NCBI RefSeq assembly: GCF_001579845.1
Contig: NZ_CP007440.1
Coordinates: 6,098,029 to 6,162,028, forward strand
From: Rhodoplanes sp. Z2-YC6860
Lineage (GTDB): Bacteria > Pseudomonadota > Alphaproteobacteria > Rhizobiales > Xanthobacteraceae
Direction of reading: 5' to 3'
DNA: 64,000 bases
Made by a program: the position numbers and the translations under genes
Shown: positions 33,847 through 42,831 of the stretch, piece after piece
Layout of the letters: each line of letters begins with the position of its first letter
Position numbering within the stretch: the first letter of the stretch is position 1
Notes under the pieces: model-generated
The model's database searches: none
What the model was told of the DNA's origin: nothing
The model's input: only the letters and a program-made list of their open reading frames with translations

Positions 33847-35598
33847 TCATTTGTCATCCGCGCGGCGCAGCATCGTGTCGCCAATCACCAAGATATCCAT
33901 CTTGGTACGCAAGAAGCAATCGAGCGCTTCTTTTGGCGTACAGACCACCGGTTCGTTTTCGTTGAACGACGTATTGAGAAGCATCGGAATTCCCGTGACG
34001 CTGCAAAATCGCTCAATCAAAGCATGGTAGCGCCGGTTAGCATCTCGCGAGACAGTTTGCAGACGTCCTGACCCGTCAACGTGGGTAACTGCAGGAATGA
34101 GATGCCGCTTTTCCCTGCGAACTTGAAATACCTGCATCATGAACGGAACCGCATCATTCTCTTCGAACCAATCATGGACACATTCTTCAAGTATCGAAGG
34201 TGCAAATGGCCGGAATGATTCGCGACGCTTAATTTTAAGGTTGAGGACATCTTTAATATCTGCGCGGCGGGGATCGCACAGGATCGAGCGATTACCTAAC
34301 GCTCGCGGCCCCCACTCCATGCGACCTTGAAACCAGCCGACCACTTTTCCGTTAACGATCGCTTCCGATACTTTTTGTAGAAGCTTCGGCTCGTCGCGGA
34401 TTTCCTCTACTTCACAGCCGGCATTCGAAATTTCGTTCCGGCGCGTCGCTACAAGCTGCTCGACGGAATCCCTATCGAATTTCGGCCCCCAATAGGCGTG
34501 GTTCATGACGAATGATCGCTCGCCGCCGAGCTTGTGCCACAGCGCAAACGCTGAGCCAATCGCTCCTCCGGCGTCGCCCGCGGCGGACTGCACGTAGACC
34601 CGTCGGAATGGCGTCATTCTGCGCACCTTCCCGTTGGCGACAGAGTTCATCGCGCATCCGCCCGCGAGCGCGAGTTCATCACATCCGTAGCTCTCGTATA
34701 ATCGACAGATTAAATGGAAAAACGCTTCCTCATACATTTCCTGAACGGAGCGGGCCATGTCACGATGACGTTCTTCAAGCGGCTCATCGGGAGCGCGTCG
34801 AGGACCGAGTAGCTGCTCTAATGCCGGCGCAAACAGCTCGCTAGTTTGAGGTGGCCCCCCGGCCCACTGATAGGCCACCGTCTCCCGATGATGCCGGAAA
34901 TACTTCAAATCGAGCGCGTACGAGCCGTTGGGCTTAAGTGCTATGATTTGACGCATGGCCTCCATGAATACTGGTTTCCCATAAGGTGCCAAGCCCATGA
35001 CCTTGTATTCATCGCCGTAATGGGGAAACCCAAGATATTGGGTCAATGCCTGATAGAAAATTCCTAGCGAGTGAGGAAAGTAGACCCGGCCATCAATAGC
35101 AATCTCGGTGCCCCTACCGATGCCCCAAGCTGCACTCGCAAAATCCCCGAATCCGTCCACAGAGGCCACCACAGCCTCTCGAAATGGAGACACATGAAAC
35201 GCAGAAGACAGATGGCTTAAGTGATGCTCGACAGGATGCAACTCACCCCGGAATTTTGAGTCGGGAAAGTTCTCACCAAGTAGCTCCGGTATCCCCAGTC
35301 TCGCCCGTCGATTCCTGATACGGTTGGCCACCAGCGACGCAGATGGCCGGTGCCTGAGAGCATAGGCGAATTTCCGCAGCAGATTGCGGCTGCTGTCCTG
35401 GTTAATGGTAACGTGCGTGACATCAGCGAGGTCAATTCCCGCTTCATGCAAGCAATATGTGATCGCCTGTGTCGGGAAGCCAGCCCAGTGCTTGACGCGA
35501 CGGAAGCGCTCTTCTTCTGCCGCTGCAATTAACCTGCCGTCGCATATTAGTGCCGCGGCAGAATCGCCATGGAAGGCGTTTAGGCCAAGAATGATCAT
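33847..35598 (-). CDS. NodU/CmcH-family carbamoyltransferase
   Basis: 583 residues from the ATG at 35598 (MIILGLNAFHGDSAA). The N-terminal Hsp70-like/ADP-forming domain (1-330) has AAAEEERFRRVKHWAGFP and EHHLSHLSSAFHVSPF, and the C-terminal YrdC-like domain (~400-570) has GRMEWGPRALGNRSILCDPR. The family makes carbamoyl-adenylate from carbamoyl phosphate and ATP and transfers the carbamoyl group to a sugar hydroxyl, as on Nod factors, antibiotics or O-antigen residues. With glycosyltransferases on both sides, the target is probably a polysaccharide sugar and not a Nod factor: no nodABC is in the window. Confidence 0.88.
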   Translation of the reverse strand: MIILGLNAFHGDSAAALICDGRLIAAAEEERFRRVKHWAGFPTQAITYCLHEAGIDLADVTHVTINQDSSRNLLRKFAYALRHRPSASLVANRIRNRRARLGIPELLGENFPDSKFRGELHPVEHHLSHLSSAFHVSPFREAVVASVDGFGDFASAAWGIGRGTEIAIDGRVYFPHSLGIFYQALTQYLGFPHYGDEYKVMGLAPYGKPVFMEAMRQIIALKPNGSYALDLKYFRHHRETVAYQWAGGPPQTSELFAPALEQLLGPRRAPDEPLEERHRDMARSVQEMYEEAFFHLICRLYESYGCDELALAGGCAMNSVANGKVRRMTPFRRVYVQSAAGDAGGAIGSAFALWHKLGGERSFVMNHAYWGPKFDRDSVEQLVATRRNEISNAGCEVEEIRDEPKLLQKVSEAIVNGKVVGWFQGRMEWGPRALGNRSILCDPRRADIKDVLNLKIKRRESFRPFAPSILEECVHDWFEENDAVPFMMQVFQVRREKRHLIPAVTHVDGSGRLQTVSRDANRRYHALIERFCSVTGIPMLLNTSFNENEPVVCTPKEALDCFLRTKMDILVIGDTMLRRADDK

Positions 35599-35647
35599 GA
35601 TCCAGTTGACTACTCGGAGGTCGGAAGGGCGAGCCGCCGCTCTCAAT

Positions 35648-36418
35648 TCACCGAATCTGGCGCAGACGGCAATCAATAATCGCGAGCGCAATTAGCGATT
35701 CCGCAATCAGCCGCTCGAGTGCGTAGTACCAGCCCGCCCAGCCGTCCAAAAAGCACCGCTTTAGAACAAGGGTATAGAGGAATACCAGAATTGGTGCAGG
35801 CCAAGCGGCGCGACGAATTCGATCACTCCAGTTCAAAGACTTACTATCGGATGCCAGCAAGTGCGCAGCTTCTAAGCGGGCGTAGCGCCGTTGCGATTCA
35901 AACCAGCGGTCAAGCGGCTTTCGATCATCGTGGAATATTACGTTGGCTAGCGGTCGAACAACACCTGGTAGAACAACTCGATGTCCGTGGCCCTCGTTGC
36001 GGTACACAGCACGATCCTTGCGATAGAGAACGGCTCGTGCAGGATAGAGCGTGCCGCGAAGCGGCTTTCCGAAGATACGATACACGAAACGTGCCTTGTA
36101 GCCACTTGTGGTCGCCTCGGGATGCAGCGCACCCAACTCTTCAATCAACGCATCACTCAGTTCGTAATCAGCATCGAGGGACAGCACCCAATGCGTGCTC
36201 ACCTGCGAAACACCGAAATTGCATTGGTTTGCAAAATCATCAAAAGGACGGTGAACAACATCGACACTAGGGTATCGCCGCGCAATAGCGAGCGTCTCGT
36301 CGGTGCTGCCGCTGTCGACCAGCACAATCCGTCGCGCCCATGACAGACGATCGAGCGTCCGCGCGATATTCTCCGCCTCGTTGTAAGTGATAATTAGTGG
36401 CGTGATGTCGTCAATCAT
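35648..36418 (-). CDS. Glycosyltransferase family 2 (WaaE/KdtX-like)
   Basis: 256 residues from the ATG at 36418 (MIDDITPLIITYNEAENIAR). Motifs are VLVDSGSTDETLAIARRYPS and the metal site WVLSLDADYELSDALIEEL, with the LPS-core subfamily traits LRGTLYPARAVLYRK and NEGHGHRVVLPG. The C-terminal ~80 residues (RYARLEAAHLL... LERLIAESLIAL) are amphipathic and likely membrane-bound. WaaE/KdtX relatives add glucose or heptose to the LPS inner core; the exact sugar is not evident here. It lies 49 bases upstream of the carbamoyltransferase start. Confidence 0.85.
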   Translation of the reverse strand: MIDDITPLIITYNEAENIARTLDRLSWARRIVLVDSGSTDETLAIARRYPSVDVVHRPFDDFANQCNFGVSQVSTHWVLSLDADYELSDALIEELGALHPEATTSGYKARFVYRIFGKPLRGTLYPARAVLYRKDRAVYRNEGHGHRVVLPGVVRPLANVIFHDDRKPLDRWFESQRRYARLEAAHLLASDSKSLNWSDRIRRAAWPAPILVFLYTLVLKRCFLDGWAGWYYALERLIAESLIALAIIDCRLRQIR

Positions 36419-36443
36419 AGCACCACACTCAAGCTGCGGCCGA

Positions 36444-37637
36444 TCAATGGGAGTTCCGTGAACGCATTTTCCGTCCTGCCTCTGCGATCGACCCATACAG
36501 TTCAGCAAACCGTTGCGCGATACTGTTCCAGGACAAGTGGACACGCGCGTATTCGACGCCCGCGGTCGCCATACGGTGCCTAAGCTTGTCGCAGTTCAGG
36601 ATTCTTAACAACGCGGTAGCTAGAGCTTCAGGATTGCCGTCCGCAATTTCGCCGGCGCCACTCGCGGCAACGATTTCAGCCGCCCCCACCTGTGCTGTAA
36701 CGACAACAGGAAGTCCTCGAATCATCGCTTCGGCGACAACGTTGCCAAAGTTCTCCGACAGCGAAGGTAGAGCAAGCACCTGCGCACTGGCAAAAAGTGC
36801 TTCCCTATCGGCCCCAGTTAAGTGGCGCACGACAAAGCGTACACGCTTTGCCACGCCGCAAGATTCCGCAATCACTTGCAGCTTCGCAGCCTCGCCATCT
36901 TCATCGTTACCAGCAATCACCAACCGCGCCTCCGGCATTTGCGCCAGCGCATGGAGTAAGCGATCCAGCGCCTTTTTCCAATTGATGCGGCCAAAAGCCA
37001 GAATTTGAAAGCCCGTTGCAACGGCGGCCCTAACATCTGGTGAGATCGCACTCTCGTCCAGTGGCAGGGGAACATCGACGCCGTTGGGGATGATGGCTGT
37101 GGGGGCTCGCGCCAATCCGAGATCTGCAAGCGCGCGCCATTCCTCCTGTGAGGTTAAGTGGATGGCCGAAGCGCCCGATAAATTGTCGCGCTCAACCAAA
37201 TTGATCCAAGTGCGCTTGATAAACGAACTTCGCGCCTTGATTAATCTGCGGTCTAACATACCCCGAGGCGACAGCACATAGGGCACCCGCGCCGATGTCG
37301 CACAGCGAGACCCCTGCCACGTCGGATATAAAAAAACTGAATGCAGATGAACCGCATCGAACCCACTAATTGTCGCCCTGCAATATGCTGCAAGTTCTGG
37401 CGACCAATACAACCGCCGAAGATAACGAGCGCGCGCATAGTGCACCAAAACACCGTCCAGATTGACCGGCCGATCGTGCGGCACATCGCTGTCAAATGGC
37501 CCATCCACGCTCGTCGTGAGCACGTGTACGTCATGGCCAATATCCGCCAAGTTTCTGCAAAGCGAATGGACTGAGTGGATTGGCCCGCCGTACCGGTAAG
37601 CCGGAATATACGTCGGCGTAATGTGAAGAAGTCGCAC
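36444..37637 (-). CDS. Glycosyltransferase family 4 protein
   Basis: 397 residues from a GTG at 37637. The acceptor domain reads LLHITPTYIPAYRYGGPIHS, with VLSPRGMLDRR at about 123. The donor domain has ILAFGRINWKKALDRLLHAL (~212-231) and ENFGNVVAEAMIRGLPVVVT (E-x7-E, ~295-314). The PRGMLD motif is common in capsule and colanic-acid-type transferases. It starts 50 bases after the stop of the polymerase-like gene. Confidence 0.87.
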   Translation of the reverse strand: MRLLHITPTYIPAYRYGGPIHSVHSLCRNLADIGHDVHVLTTSVDGPFDSDVPHDRPVNLDGVLVHYARARYLRRLYWSPELAAYCRATISGFDAVHLHSVFLYPTWQGSRCATSARVPYVLSPRGMLDRRLIKARSSFIKRTWINLVERDNLSGASAIHLTSQEEWRALADLGLARAPTAIIPNGVDVPLPLDESAISPDVRAAVATGFQILAFGRINWKKALDRLLHALAQMPEARLVIAGNDEDGEAAKLQVIAESCGVAKRVRFVVRHLTGADREALFASAQVLALPSLSENFGNVVAEAMIRGLPVVVTAQVGAAEIVAASGAGEIADGNPEALATALLRILNCDKLRHRMATAGVEYARVHLSWNSIAQRFAELYGSIAEAGRKMRSRNSH

Positions 37638-37687
37638 GAGTTTAATTTACCCGCACTCGAGAATGCGCAACCAAGGCTTAAGGCCTT

Positions 37688-39127
37688 CTAGGATGAATGC
37701 TGAAGCTGAAGACCTGGTGAACCGACCAACCCGAACGGCCTCAGCAGTGGCGGAAGAACGAAGCGCACCAAAATTAGACTTATGACGAGAGAAGTGAGAA
37801 AGCCGCCAAGAAGTTTGATCAAGGCTTCTCCGAAGTCACCGACCGTTAGCGCGACCATGGTCGCGGATCCATAGACCACTATAACCGGACTCTGTCGTTG
37901 CGCCATCACGAACCGTATACCCCAGCCAATGCCTAGGCCGAGAAGCAACGAGACGAGCAATGCACCGGCTAGCCCGAAATCAATGTACAGTTCTGCAAGA
38001 TAACCGAGACTCACCGAGGTCTCGCGGCCGGTTAAACCGAAGGGTATACCGGTAATCTTCTCTGTTAATTCCGTATCGCTCGGCACTGGTGGTTTATCAG
38101 GAAACAAGAATCGTGGTTGTATTACGTGCAATAAAGCTTCGCTGATCTGGGCGCCGTTCTCGTGGGGAACTCGCGCTGGCACATTGCGCAGTGTAGAAGC
38201 AAGAAAGTCGACATATCCCAATCGGCGAGCAAGTTTGTCAAAGCCCTGCGCCATAGTATCCAAGTTTACATCGAAAAGCTTATCTGCCAGATAGAGCAGC
38301 CGATCCTCGACGGGCACCAAAGCAATCTGTTCCCCACCTCCTTGATTCACATAATCTCTGTAATCAATTTTGATTGCCGACCACCAAGCACTGAGCACTA
38401 CGAGCGCTATGCCGGTAATAGCCCCAGCGAGCAAGGTACCGGCCTTCAGCTTCGGGGCAGCGGAAGCGATGCCCACGAGAATGACAAAAAAGACCAGCCT
38501 AAAATCGCCGAAGAAGCCCGTAAATCCTTTGATGATCTCAATGGTAACGATGGGCAGCCAATATTTGATTTTACCCTGTCGTTGCGCGAAACAGACGCAG
38601 GTAAGCATGAACACGCCAATCCATTGAATTCCGCTGGCGGCCAGCATCGCCTGAGTAAGCCCAGCCGATACTTCAGCCAGCCTTTCGAAGACCGTCGACA
38701 GCGCGGTCACAAAACAACAAAAGAAGAATGTTTTTCGAACCGACAAAGTCTTGGCTTCGTAGTGGAGAGCGGAGTTCGGCTCTTGGAAGCCCAATCTACT
38801 GATAAGCAGGCCGATAACGAACGAAGTCAATCCACCAAGGGCAAACCAGGTCGCGGTTGTTAGATTGCCAATGTACAGCGATACTTCCTCAATCGGCACA
38901 CCGCTCAAATTGGCGTAAATCTGCGGGGTAGCGATCTGCGCAAATTGCGTAAAGACCGGCAAGATAACAATTGGGGCAGCGCCCGCACGCCACAACGAGC
39001 CTGCAAATAAAGCGCCGGCGGTTGCAAGACAAAGGGTAAGAACGGGGTCATCGCTGCCAATGGCCGACGCTGCAATCACGAAGAAGATTAATAACGGCAC
39101 CCCAAACATCGTGTTTGATTTGAGCAT
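37688..39127 (-). CDS. Wzy-like polysaccharide polymerase (polytopic membrane protein)
   Basis: 479 residues with 10-12 predicted membrane helices and one large periplasmic region (~270-370), the usual architecture of O-antigen/oligosaccharide repeat-unit polymerases. The large loop includes DYVNQGGGEQIALVPVEDRL, with ETSVSLGYLAELYIDFG further on; the GY...E/D-x-G pattern resembles the EpsK/Wzy-like group. Finding it beside an ABC exporter (Wzm/Wzt) is unusual, because Wzy normally works with Wzx flippases, so another role is possible. Confidence 0.65.
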   Translation of the reverse strand: MLKSNTMFGVPLLIFFVIAASAIGSDDPVLTLCLATAGALFAGSLWRAGAAPIVILPVFTQFAQIATPQIYANLSGVPIEEVSLYIGNLTTATWFALGGLTSFVIGLLISRLGFQEPNSALHYEAKTLSVRKTFFFCCFVTALSTVFERLAEVSAGLTQAMLAASGIQWIGVFMLTCVCFAQRQGKIKYWLPIVTIEIIKGFTGFFGDFRLVFFVILVGIASAAPKLKAGTLLAGAITGIALVVLSAWWSAIKIDYRDYVNQGGGEQIALVPVEDRLLYLADKLFDVNLDTMAQGFDKLARRLGYVDFLASTLRNVPARVPHENGAQISEALLHVIQPRFLFPDKPPVPSDTELTEKITGIPFGLTGRETSVSLGYLAELYIDFGLAGALLVSLLLGLGIGWGIRFVMAQRQSPVIVVYGSATMVALTVGDFGEALIKLLGGFLTSLVISLILVRFVLPPLLRPFGLVGSPGLQLQHSS

Positions 39128-39187
39128 GGATAGCCAATCCAGGCAGCTACATCGAAATCGGCAAAACCGACGAGGACATCTTAACGA

Positions 39188-39973
39188 CTACGACTTTTCA
39201 GAACCGGCAGTCGGCGCAAGAGCGTACAGCGCATTGGAGACGGAAAAGAACTCGCCGTCGGCAACGACATAGTCGCAATATGAAGCGATAAAACGATATC
39301 CATAAGGGATAAGAAAATTGTCAATAGGCGCGAGCGCCCCTCCTGATGCTCCGTTCCTAATATTGATATCGTAGAACTCGAAATAGATGAACTGAATACT
39401 TCCTTGCATCAGCATGGCGCTCGCGCCGCGCAGCACATCTAGATCGAACCCTTCTGTATCTATTTTTAAAATATCAATCTGATCAACTTCATGCGTGCTG
39501 CAAAACTGATCAATTGTCGTACATTGGACCGGAATCTGAGTGCATTTTTTGTTAAACCTCACAGCATATGGAGCATCAGGCACAAGACTATTGATATCTG
39601 ACTGGTCGTACTCGAACATTGTTTTTGCGCCTTGCTCGGATCCGAGCGCAAAGTTCACTAGTTCAACATTTTCTGCAGTTTTCATATTTTCCTGAAGCCG
39701 CGAAAATGTCTTCGGGTGCGGCTCGAAGGCTACAATCCTGCCGGCGGGAAACCGCTGCTGTGCAATCTTGATCTTTGCTCCATCATTCGCGCCGACATCA
39801 AAAATCACATTAATCGGACGTCGCCACCTCTTACTCAACCTCTCAATGTCAAAGAACACATCCAGTCCGTACTTGTCTTTTGATACGACAATACATTCTT
39901 TTGATACGACAATACATCCAAAGCGCGCCAATATTGATTTCACTGGACCAGAGAATACAGATCGCAATCGCAT
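39188..39973 (-). CDS. FkbM-family SAM methyltransferase
   Basis: About 261 residues from the ATG at 39973, one codon after a GTG. The SAM site is FDVGANDGAKIKIAQQRFPA and the family motif is ILKIDTEGFDLDVLRGASAM (~160-179). It probably O-methylates a polysaccharide sugar or the O-chain end; terminal methylation is a known stop signal for ABC-exported O-chains, and the Wzt/Wzm genes lie directly upstream. The N-terminus holds an exact 7-residue duplication (CIVVSKE/CIVVSKD) caused by a 21-bp tandem repeat. Confidence 0.8.
   Translation of the reverse strand: MRLRSVFSGPVKSILARFGCIVVSKECIVVSKDKYGLDVFFDIERLSKRWRRPINVIFDVGANDGAKIKIAQQRFPAGRIVAFEPHPKTFSRLQENMKTAENVELVNFALGSEQGAKTMFEYDQSDINSLVPDAPYAVRFNKKCTQIPVQCTTIDQFCSTHEVDQIDILKIDTEGFDLDVLRGASAMLMQGSIQFIYFEFYDINIRNGASGGALAPIDNFLIPYGYRFIASYCDYVVADGEFFSVSNALYALAPTAGSEKS
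39876..39917 (-). repeat. Perfect 21-bp tandem duplication in FkbM gene
   Basis: TCTTTTGATACGACAATACAT occurs at 39876-39896 and again directly at 39897-39917 with no mismatch. It adds seven codons and keeps frame, so it looks like a recent slippage or unequal-exchange event. Confidence 0.9.
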
Positions 39974-40001
39974 CACCCTACCTGCGACATCTGTGAAGAC
40001 T

Positions 40002-41261
40002 CTATCCGCATCGGCTCATCTCGCTCTTCGGAACAATAAAACCGTGGTCCGGCGCATGCTGCGCTGTTCGACCCGATAAAGGCGATTCCGTGACATCGAA
40101 CGAAACACAATCGCGGCAGAATTCGAAAGTTTCAAAGTAGCTCGGACCGATCCACGCGGTTACCCAATAGCGGCCAGGGATGAGCGGTGGCAGCGCGATT
40201 TGGCATAGGTAAGTCCCGTCCAATGCGTTCGCAGCGATGCAAGGCCCGTTTGAGGGGACAACATGCAGCAAGTTCAAGCCCAATTCATTCGAAACGTGAA
40301 AAGCGACCATCGCCGCTCTATGAATATTCCGACCTACAAGAGTTATTTCAATTGCCAAGGTCAGATCTGGTTGCTCACCACTGAGCGCAGCCGAAATACT
40401 TTTGAAGCCCAGCTCCGTGATCGCTTGATGATGAGGTCGAAGCCAGGAGTTGGTACCACCGGATCCATTTCCCTCCGCATACAGGCGAATTCCCGATGCA
40501 ACGTCTTCGAAAACGGTTGCGCTTCCCCCTGACAGGACGATCGTGCGATTGCACAGATTGCGAACCGCAACCATGTTGTGGCTAACAAAAAGAACCGTTC
40601 GCCCTTGTTGGGCAACCGCCGTCATCTTGCCCAGACATTTTTGCTGAAATTGCGCATCACCCACGGCCAACACTTCATCGACTACCAGTATTTCCGTCTC
40701 CATGTGGGCAGCAACGGCGAATGCCAAACGCACATACATCCCGCTGCTATAACGTTTAACAGGCGTATCGAGAAACTTTTCGACGTCAGCAAAATCGACA
40801 ATCTCATCAAATTTTCTCCGAATTTCCTTTCGAGACATTCCAAGAATGGCGCCGTTCAGATAGATATTTTCGCGCCCGGTCAGCTCGGGATGAAACCCCG
40901 TACCAACTTCAAGCAGGCTTCCGACTCGTCCTCGGAGTTTCACAAGCCCAGACGATGGCTCCGTGATACGGCTGAGAATTTTTAAAAGTGTGCTCTTGCC
41001 CGCGCCATTCCGACCGATGATGCCTACAGCTTCACCTTGTTTGACCTCGAAGTTTACGTCCTTCAGGGCCCAGATATCCTCGACTTCGTCGCCCTGAACG
41101 ATCTGTCGGCCAGCAACCAGATCGGAAGCCTTCCGGAGAAAATTGCGGACTTCGCGACTGACAACATCGCGTAGTGCCGTATAGCGCTCTCTCTGCGCGG
41201 ACTGGTGCCCAATCAGATAGCGCTTCGACAGATTTTCGACGCTGATCACTGTGTCTGGCAT
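40002..41261 (-). CDS. wzt: ABC polysaccharide exporter, ATP-binding subunit with C-terminal carbohydrate-binding domain
   Basis: 419 residues. The ATPase half has Walker A GRNGAGKS (~84-91), the Wzt-type signature YSSGMYVRLAFAVAAH (~172) and Walker B ILVVDEVLAVGD. Residues ~265-405 form a beta-sandwich domain like the Wzt C-terminal domain, which in O9a-type systems recognises the modified end of the O-chain before export. It pairs with the permease whose gene ends one base upstream. The presence of this domain suggests that a chain-end modification, such as methylation by the neighbouring FkbM protein, gates export. Confidence 0.92.
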   Translation of the reverse strand: MPDTVISVENLSKRYLIGHQSAQRERYTALRDVVSREVRNFLRKASDLVAGRQIVQGDEVEDIWALKDVNFEVKQGEAVGIIGRNGAGKSTLLKILSRITEPSSGLVKLRGRVGSLLEVGTGFHPELTGRENIYLNGAILGMSRKEIRRKFDEIVDFADVEKFLDTPVKRYSSGMYVRLAFAVAAHMETEILVVDEVLAVGDAQFQQKCLGKMTAVAQQGRTVLFVSHNMVAVRNLCNRTIVLSGGSATVFEDVASGIRLYAEGNGSGGTNSWLRPHHQAITELGFKSISAALSGEQPDLTLAIEITLVGRNIHRAAMVAFHVSNELGLNLLHVVPSNGPCIAANALDGTYLCQIALPPLIPGRYWVTAWIGPSYFETFEFCRDCVSFDVTESPLSGRTAQHAPDHGFIVPKSEMSRCG

Positions 41262-41262
41262 A

Positions 41263-42120
41263 TCAAATCAGATCGGCGAAGCTATGTTCCATTTTTCGGA
41301 ACTGACGGACGCCAAGCCAAAAAAACAAAAGCGTCACGAGCAGGCTGATGCCCAGAGAAGGAAGGTAGAGTTGACTCTCGCCACCCAAGATACACCAACG
41401 AAATCCATCAATGACGCCAACGATAGGATTCAACGAATAAAGCAGGCGCCATTGCTCAGGCACGATCTGCGAACTGAATCCGACCGGCGAAACGTAGAGC
41501 CCAAACTGCACGATAAACGGAATGACATAGCGCACGTCGCGGTATTTGACGTTAAGCGCGGTGAGCCACAAACCTGGACCTAAACTCGCAAAAAATGCCA
41601 AGATAACGAAGCCTGGCAGCGCGAATATCTGCCATCCTGGCACGAAGCCGTACCAGATCATCAGCCCTATCAGCATCGTGAAGTTGATTGCAAAATCCAC
41701 TAAAGCAACGCCGACCGCCGCCAGCGGCACAATCAAGCGGGGGAAATACACTTTGCTGATCAGATTAGATGCTCCAAGTAAGCTGTTTGAAGCATCGGCG
41801 AGTGCGCTGGAAAAGAATGTCCACGGCAGCATGCCAGCAAAAACCATGATGGCGTAGGGCGCCGACCCTTCCGATGGCAAATTAGCGAGTTTGCCAAAGA
41901 TCACCGTGAACACGATCATAGTAGTGAATGGCCGGATCAACGCCCAGGCCGTACCGATTATTGTCTGTTTATAACGGACAGCGATATCGCGCCAAGCAAG
42001 AACTTGGAACAATTCCCTATAGCGCCAGAGGTCTCGCCAATAGTGACGTTCGGCGCGGCCGGCTTCGATGACGATTTCCTCTGTCATTTCTATATGCGGA
42101 TGAACGGCGAGCGTACTCAA
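41263..42120 (-). CDS. wzm: ABC polysaccharide exporter, permease subunit
   Basis: 285 residues with six membrane helices of the ABC-2 type. The segment WRDLWRYRELFQVLAWRDIA followed by VRYKQTIIGTAWALIRP is the hallmark of Wzm/RfbA/KpsM-like permeases. It moves the completed undecaprenyl-linked polysaccharide to the periplasm with the Wzt subunit. The start is a TTG whose TTGA overlaps the stop of the YdcF-like gene, so translation is coupled; an internal ATG at residue 12 is a less likely alternative. Confidence 0.92.
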   Translation of the reverse strand: MSTLAVHPHIEMTEEIVIEAGRAERHYWRDLWRYRELFQVLAWRDIAVRYKQTIIGTAWALIRPFTTMIVFTVIFGKLANLPSEGSAPYAIMVFAGMLPWTFFSSALADASNSLLGASNLISKVYFPRLIVPLAAVGVALVDFAINFTMLIGLMIWYGFVPGWQIFALPGFVILAFFASLGPGLWLTALNVKYRDVRYVIPFIVQFGLYVSPVGFSSQIVPEQWRLLYSLNPIVGVIDGFRWCILGGESQLYLPSLGISLLVTLLFFWLGVRQFRKMEHSFADLI

Positions 42121-42800
42121 TAGCGAAGTCGATAAACGAAATACTTGACGACTTCAGATGGAAAAGCGAACGCGCCGCTACTGCTTTTCCACCAATCGCG
42201 CCGTGTATATTGTGGCGGATCAAATGACAGCACGGAAACGCGCGCGGCGGTGCCCGTAAGCGCTCGCTTCATCGTCCAACGTACCCGTCTAGCGGAAAAA
42301 ATCTCTGTTGGGATGGAAATTTTTGTAACTTCGTGACGATCGACCCACCTCTTAAGCGCCAGTGCTTCGTCTTGGGTGCTGGTGTTGGACACACCAAATG
42401 TCTCGATCGCCTCAGCGGGCACTCCTTCAAGAAGCAAGACGCGGCGGTTCGCTTCGGTGTGCCCAGGGCTCGCACCGATTCTCGCCGCCCGGTCATCGTC
42501 TACCTGTGACACCAGCACCTTTCTGACCAGCCCTTTGCGGTAGAGGTCCGCGGCCTCAAATGGGCGCACGTCGAGCCCACCGCCGAGCACGACCGCTACA
42601 TCAGCTGTGCCGATCGGATCCGACACAATCCAAAGTTTGGCAGCGGTTTGCAGGATGGTCTCTCGCCCAACGATCGCACCACCACTGAGCAAGCCCAGCA
42701 TTACGGCGGCTATGAAGAGCCTCCGAGCGCGACGGCCCAACCGCCGATCGCTTTGACGCGACGGCCGCTTGGCATCGCCGTCTCGCAGTTCCATCAGCAC
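42117..42800 (-). CDS. YdcF/ElyC-family (DUF218) membrane-anchored protein
   Basis: 227 residues from a GTG at 42800 with GGGG seven bases upstream (an ATG two codons on is an alternative). A basic N-terminus and one membrane helix (~28-46) precede a DUF218 domain with ADVAVVLGGGLDVRPFEAADL (in two parts) and SNTSTQDEALALK. DUF218 proteins affect envelope polysaccharide and peptidoglycan assembly (ElyC, SanA), probably through undecaprenyl-phosphate use. It overlaps the wzm start by 4 bases and so belongs to the export operon. Confidence 0.82.
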   Translation of the reverse strand: MLMELRDGDAKRPSRQSDRRLGRRARRLFIAAVMLGLLSGGAIVGRETILQTAAKLWIVSDPIGTADVAVVLGGGLDVRPFEAADLYRKGLVRKVLVSQVDDDRAARIGASPGHTEANRRVLLLEGVPAEAIETFGVSNTSTQDEALALKRWVDRHEVTKISIPTEIFSARRVRWTMKRALTGTAARVSVLSFDPPQYTRRDWWKSSSGAFAFPSEVVKYFVYRLRY

Positions 42801-42831
42801 GGATAGACCCCAAGCCGTACGAACATTGTCT

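Noticed and set aside
33847-35598. Evidence for a nodulation (nod) island
   Set aside because: Only a NodU-like gene is present; no nodA, nodB, nodC or nod box is visible, and such enzymes occur widely in polysaccharide loci.
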